8,003 nt of DNA from positions 1 to 8,003 of the forward strand of contig CAYFMP010000118.1 in the NCBI GenBank assembly GCA_964344215.1. Reading direction: 5' to 3'. Made by a program: the position numbers and the translations under genes. Every line of letters begins with the position of its first letter. The first letter of the stretch is position 1. Positions 5,456 to 8,003 of this stretch are shown here, in pieces. Below the pieces are notes generated by a model. It was given only the letters and a program-made list of their open reading frames with translations. It did no database searches and had not been told where the DNA came from. The stretch is from CAYFMP01 sp964344215 (lineage in GTDB: Bacteria; Pseudomonadota; Alphaproteobacteria; Rhodospirillales; Casp-alpha2).

Positions 5456-7393
5456 TTAAAACCAGTTGTCACGCCGACCTAACCAATCCGAACGGCGTTT
5501 TTCCGTTGGCGGGTTGGATGGTCGGTTGATCATGCCCGCTGCTTCAGCATCTTGAGCCGGAACACCAAGTTGATCTTCAAGGTCTGTCCATTTTTCTGCA
5601 GACCATCGATCGGCTCCCGCAATCCACGCGGCTGCCCGGGCGTACACCCGGCAATCCAGAGCTTCATTACGTTCACGCAGTTTTTGCCATTCAAGACGTG
5701 TGAAGCCGCGCTTGTTCTTGACGGTCACGAGCTGCTCGGCAACCAACTGCTTAAGCCATTCCGTCTCCACCCAGGTCGGCAAATGAACTGTGCCGGGTAA
5801 ATACTCAGCTCCCTCGGCTCTTTCCTCATCCGTTGGACGAGATGCTCGAAGAAACCTGTAGGTCTCGGATTTAAAGGTCGAGACAGAAACCGTCCAAAGC
5901 CGAGCCCCGCGTTTAAGCTTCTTGCCGCCATCGGTCGCATCAACGAACGTGGGACCTGAAACCGGACTGGACCGATTGAACCCTTCAACACCCTTAATGG
6001 GGGCAACCTGACCAAAACCAACCCGTCGAGCCCAGGCATAGACAGCCGAAGCTTCATAGCCGGTATCGACAGCCAGTTTGGCGATACGAAGATGCGCCCC
6101 ACTTACATGGGGCCAGGATCGATCCAATAGAGCTTCCAGTTTCAGCCAGGGACCTGGGTCGTGCGGACCACCATCAATCACGATGTGATCCACCAACCAG
6201 CTTTCCAGTCCACGCCCCCAGGCCCAGACATCCATTTCGATGCGGTCTTTCTGAATATCGGCTCCCGCTGTCAAAAACAGGCCACCCTCTGGTACCGTTC
6301 CTGGCGACCATTGCTGGCGCTGATCGTACAGACGCTCCCAATCTGGAGCTTCGCCGGTTTCGACCCAGGTCTCACCGAGAGAGGTGTTCACGAAGGTTTT
6401 CATGCCCTCGGCCCCTTGGGCTTTGGCAGACAAAAACGCCCGTACCATGTTTTCCAATCGAACCCATGGCGAATAAATTTCATTCAGATGGAACCCTGCG
6501 ATCCCGGCGAAAGGGTTTTCTGCTCGCCATTCACCATGTCGAATTACAGACCAGCGCTGTGCATCAGACCAAACCGAGCCACACTGCTCACAAACGTAGT
6601 GCGCCGTTTCCGGCAGGTGGGCACCAGCAGCGTCCTTTTCCCAATGGACCTGTTCCCATCGCAAGACCTGATGGGTTCCGCAATCCGGACAGGGAACCCA
6701 AAACCGTCGTTTATCACTTTCTTCCCAAGCCGCATCAATTCGGCTCACACCTTTGATCGTCGGCGTTGAGACCAGAACGATCTTGCGGTTCCAGAAAGTC
6801 ACTGTGCGCTTTCGCGCCAGGTTAACAGGATCACCTTCCGCTCCCGCACTGGGCGGGTAGCGATCAACTTCATCACACAGAAGGATCCGGATTGGACGCA
6901 TGGCCAAACCCGAGGGCGCGTTCGCACCAACGATCGTCAAATGCCCCCCGACAAACTTCTTGTGCAGGATCTTGTTCGATCCATCCCGAGACTTCGGATC
7001 CGACAGCTTCCCATAAAGGCACGGCGTATCCCGCGCCATGGGTGCAAAGCGGTCTTTAGACCAGGTCTCGGCATCACGTTCTGTCGGCATCACCACCATG
7101 ATGGGTGATGGATCCTGATCAACGTGATAGCCGACCGTATTCAGGATGCATTCCGTCTTGCCGACCTGAGCCGAGGTCTTCACAACCACGGTTTCTACCG
7201 AGGCATCGGAAATGGCATTCATGATGCCGCGTTGATACTCGGCGCGTTCCGTCACCCATTGTCCGGGCTCGGAGCTTGCTTCAGAGCTCAGTCGTCTATT
7301 TTTGTCCGCCCAATGACTTACGGTCAGATCTGGCGGCGGTGCTGCCGCTTCCAGCGTTTGCTTCGCCACCTTTTGCAGCGCTGTCGTCCCCAT
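5456..7393 (-). CDS. Terminase large subunit, GpA family (packaging ATPase and nuclease)
   Basis: 645 residues from the chosen ATG at 7393, against 641 for lambda gpA. It cuts concatemeric DNA and drives it into the prohead. The ATPase has a Walker A SAQVGKTE (74-81), a more typical P-loop than that of lambda, a Walker B ILLCDEVD with Asp174-Glu175, and a coupling motif VLVSTPT (206-212). Two CxxC pairs (Cys235/238 in CPDC, Cys268/271 in CEQC) probably bind zinc between the ATPase and nuclease parts. The RNase H-like nuclease shows AGADIQKDRIE (Asp379), LAVDTGYE (Asp443) and LDCRVYARA (Asp580). The C-terminus WLGRRDNWF is a likely portal contact. The frame stays open up to an ATG at 7498 with GGTGG before it, but those 35 residues are a basic stretch inside the small terminase gene and unlike the family. 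The chosen start has no clear Shine-Dalgarno and probably depends on coupling across the 98-base overlap. Confidence 0.92.
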   Translation of the reverse strand: MGTTALQKVAKQTLEAAAPPPDLTVSHWADKNRRLSSEASSEPGQWVTERAEYQRGIMNAISDASVETVVVKTSAQVGKTECILNTVGYHVDQDPSPIMVVMPTERDAETWSKDRFAPMARDTPCLYGKLSDPKSRDGSNKILHKKFVGGHLTIVGANAPSGLAMRPIRILLCDEVDRYPPSAGAEGDPVNLARKRTVTFWNRKIVLVSTPTIKGVSRIDAAWEESDKRRFWVPCPDCGTHQVLRWEQVHWEKDAAGAHLPETAHYVCEQCGSVWSDAQRWSVIRHGEWRAENPFAGIAGFHLNEIYSPWVRLENMVRAFLSAKAQGAEGMKTFVNTSLGETWVETGEAPDWERLYDQRQQWSPGTVPEGGLFLTAGADIQKDRIEMDVWAWGRGLESWLVDHIVIDGGPHDPGPWLKLEALLDRSWPHVSGAHLRIAKLAVDTGYEASAVYAWARRVGFGQVAPIKGVEGFNRSSPVSGPTFVDATDGGKKLKRGARLWTVSVSTFKSETYRFLRASRPTDEERAEGAEYLPGTVHLPTWVETEWLKQLVAEQLVTVKNKRGFTRLEWQKLRERNEALDCRVYARAAAWIAGADRWSAEKWTDLEDQLGVPAQDAEAAGMINRPSNPPTEKRRSDWLGRRDNWF

Positions 7394-7871
7394 CAATGTG
7401 ATGGACGATTTCAACGTCGGTTTCGGCGATTTCCGTGAGCACTTCGTGGATCGCCTTTTTGATGACGTCCCTTGCTTGATTGAGGCTTGTCGTTTCATGA
7501 ACCACCGGTGCGATTTTGTCAGGCAGCACCAGCAGCCGTGCCCGCATCAGCGCCACGATTTCCGTCCAGGCCACTTTCACGTCAGGAGCAGAGAGCAAAT
7601 CCCCTCGCATCTGTGAGGCTTCCATTTCTGCAAGATCAGCCTTGGCCGTCACCAACCGGGCTCGTTCCGTTCCATAATCGGCGTTCCCCGCCTCTCCCTT
7701 CAGATTGAGATCACGCAGATGGCGGATATAGCCGCGTACCGAACCAATAAGCTCGTAGCGACCCCTTGCCGCCTTCGGGATGACACCGGCTTTCGATAAC
7801 TGCTGGACCCGCCGCTCGGAGATGTCGAGCAGGCTCGAGATCACAGAAATGGGCTGAGTGTTATCCGACAT
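7296..7871 (-). CDS. Terminase small subunit, Nu1-like (DNA recognition)
   Basis: 191 residues from the ATG at 7871, close to lambda Nu1 (181). It binds the packaging site and brings the large subunit to it. Residues about 9-50 form a winged helix-turn-helix of the Nu1/MerR type (SSLLDISERRVQQLSKAGVIPKAARGRY, then a helix SVRGYIRHLRD). A charged helix follows (DYGTERARLVTAKADLAEMEASQMRGDLL, about 66-93), the part that in Nu1-like proteins mediates self-association. Next is a helix VKVAWTEIVALMRARLLVLPDKIAPVV. The C-terminal 30 residues are Gly/Ser/Ala-rich and overlap the large subunit gene. A TTG three codons upstream (7880) is possible but has no Shine-Dalgarno; the ATG has a weak GGCGG close by. 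First gene of the minus-strand block. Confidence 0.88.
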   Translation of the reverse strand: MSDNTQPISVISSLLDISERRVQQLSKAGVIPKAARGRYELIGSVRGYIRHLRDLNLKGEAGNADYGTERARLVTAKADLAEMEASQMRGDLLSAPDVKVAWTEIVALMRARLLVLPDKIAPVVHETTSLNQARDVIKKAIHEVLTEIAETDVEIVHHIDGDDSAAKGGEANAGSGSTAARSDRKSLGGQK

Positions 7872-7895
7872 GACCGCCAAAAAGTGATTAATTAC

Positions 7896-7908
7896 AGTCT
7901 ATTAGACT
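7896..7908. promoter_or_regulatory. Perfect 6-1-6 palindrome in the divergent intergenic region (candidate operator)
   Basis: AGTCTA T TAGACT is an exact inverted repeat, 25 bases upstream of the small terminase ATG and 65 bases upstream of the plus-strand ATG. Directly beside it, at 7884-7895, GTGATTAATTAC is a second palindrome with one mismatched pair. The AT-rich region 7872-7972 must contain the promoters for both directions, but I could not find a convincing -35/-10 pair for either. A repressor or activator site is an inference from position and symmetry; short palindromes also arise by chance in AT-rich DNA. Confidence 0.35.
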
Positions 7909-7972
7909 TGATGACCTTTCGATTAAGAGCGTTACTGAATTTAGCCAAACGCTTGAAACGAAAGGAAAATCC

Positions 7973-8003
7973 ATGACCAGCATTGCCATCATGATGAACG
8001 ACG
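7973..8003 (+). CDS. Start of a divergent gene of unknown function, partial, runs off right edge
   Basis: An ATG at 7973 on the plus strand is preceded by AAAGGA with 6 bases between, as good a ribosome binding site as any in the window. Ten codons are visible, MTSIAIMMND. It is transcribed away from the late genes, so it marks the boundary of the morphogenesis block. Too little is present to name a family; it could be a phage regulator, lysis or accessory gene, or a host gene next to the prophage. Confidence 0.5.
   Translation, partial: MTSIAIMMND

Noticed and set aside
6161..6769. 202-codon open frame on the plus strand opposite the large terminase
   Set aside because: It is antisense to the conserved ATPase/nuclease region, and the protein looks like a shadow with no recognisable fold.
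1..8003. Gene transfer agent instead of a phage
   Set aside because: The alphaproteobacterial RcGTA cluster uses an HK97-type terminase, portal and capsid set. The GpA/gpW/gpB lambda set and gpT-like capsid here indicate a phage.
1..8003. CRISPR arrays, tRNA genes, insertion sequences, attachment sites
   Set aside because: I saw no regularly spaced repeats, cloverleaf-like segments, transposase or integrase frames, or long terminal repeats. The window is almost fully occupied by the structural genes.

Overview
The window is almost entirely one tightly packed, minus-strand head and neck gene block of a tailed phage or prophage, read from the right edge to the left edge. Protein families and gene order match the lambda morphogenesis operon: small terminase (Nu1-like), large terminase (GpA), gpW, portal (gpB), prohead protease and major capsid protein, capsid decoration protein, small head-tail joining protein (FII position), a tail-completion candidate (Z position) and a tail-terminator candidate (U position) cut by the left edge. 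Base composition is moderate. Together with families such as DUF2190, DUF6441 and the protease/gpT-like capsid fusion, this suggests a prophage in a proteobacterium, plausibly an alphaproteobacterium. The host is inference; the window contains no host marker gene.

Layout from right to left. At 7973-8003 a plus-strand gene begins with a good Shine-Dalgarno and runs off the window. A 101-base divergent region (7872-7972) with a perfect 6-1-6 palindrome separates it from the small terminase (7871-7296). The large terminase follows (7393-5456, overlapping the small terminase by 98 bases), then gpW (5443-5234), the portal (5237-3738, ATGA overlap), the protease/capsid fusion (3724-1697), a 79-base gap holding a strong stem-loop, the DUF2190 decoration protein (1617-1282), the FII-like protein (1282-968, TGATG junction), the DUF6441 protein (971-321, ATGA overlap) and a GTG-started tail-terminator-like gene (317 to the left edge).

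The genes act together in head assembly. The terminase recognises, cuts and pumps DNA through the portal. Protease and capsid sequences build and mature the shell. DUF2190 probably stabilises it. gpW, the FII-like, DUF6441 and terminator-like proteins close the head and join it to the tail.

The most interesting signals concern capsid stoichiometry. The protease and capsid are one open frame, but two in-frame ATGs with good Shine-Dalgarno sequences lie exactly in the linker between them. A strand-biased hairpin with a short U-run follows the capsid gene. No clearly new defence or accessory system is visible; the only unexplained gene is the fragment at the right edge.
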